Source: Gammaproteobacteria bacterium
GTDB taxonomy: Bacteria > Pseudomonadota > Gammaproteobacteria > JAPPPA01
Direction of reading: 5' to 3'
DNA length: 6,105 bases
NCBI GenBank assembly: GCA_028817755.1
Contig: JAPPPA010000180.1
Coordinates: 1-6,105, forward strand
The notes below the pieces were generated by a model. The model was not told the origin of the DNA. It did not search any database and saw nothing but the letters and a program-made list of their open reading frames with translations. Made by a program: the position numbers and the translations under genes. Shown here in pieces: positions 6,105 through 6,105 of this stretch (positions are counted from its first letter, which is position 1; every line of letters starts with the position of its first letter).

Positions 6105-6105
6105 G

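Overview
The window looks like ordinary chromosome from a gammaproteobacterium. Gene content points to the Oceanospirillales/Pseudomonadales side, because YihG-type acyltransferases, BolA with an SPxCxGGS-like tail, a COG3146 acyltransferase and TrhO are all families common there. I cannot name a genus. There are no RNA genes, insertion sequences, CRISPR arrays or other mobile elements, and almost every base lies in a gene.

Left block (1-2919, + strand) is a tightly packed run of four genes. First come two tandem, clearly paralogous YihG-like lysophospholipid acyltransferases; the first is cut by the left window edge. They are followed by bolA, which overlaps the second acyltransferase by one base. 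The fourth gene is a FemAB-like/GNAT acyltransferase of the COG3146 (PF04339) type, whose reading frame overlaps the end of bolA by up to about 107 bases. The spacing suggests one transcript that mixes membrane phospholipid remodelling with an iron-sulfur/stress regulator and an uncharacterised acyl transferase.

Middle (2920-3983, + strand): a 74-base gap carries a perfect TATAAT hexamer, a GC-rich stretch, a hairpin with a nearby T run and a second hairpin just before the ribosome binding site. It leads into trhO, a complete tRNA uridine-34 5-hydroxylase of the rhodanese family.

Right block (3995-6105, - strand) converges on trhO with only 11 bases between the stop codons. It holds two tandem paralogous membrane-anchored diguanylate cyclases (six-helix membrane module plus GGDEF). 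The upstream copy is cut by the right window edge. Both have intact GGDEF active sites, and neither has the RxxD product-inhibition motif.

The most notable property is that two unrelated gene families have each been tandemly duplicated within 6 kb. I see nothing that amounts to a new defence, mobile or biosynthetic system. The points most worth checking are the divergent roles of the duplicated pairs and the unusual N-terminus of the COG3146 gene.
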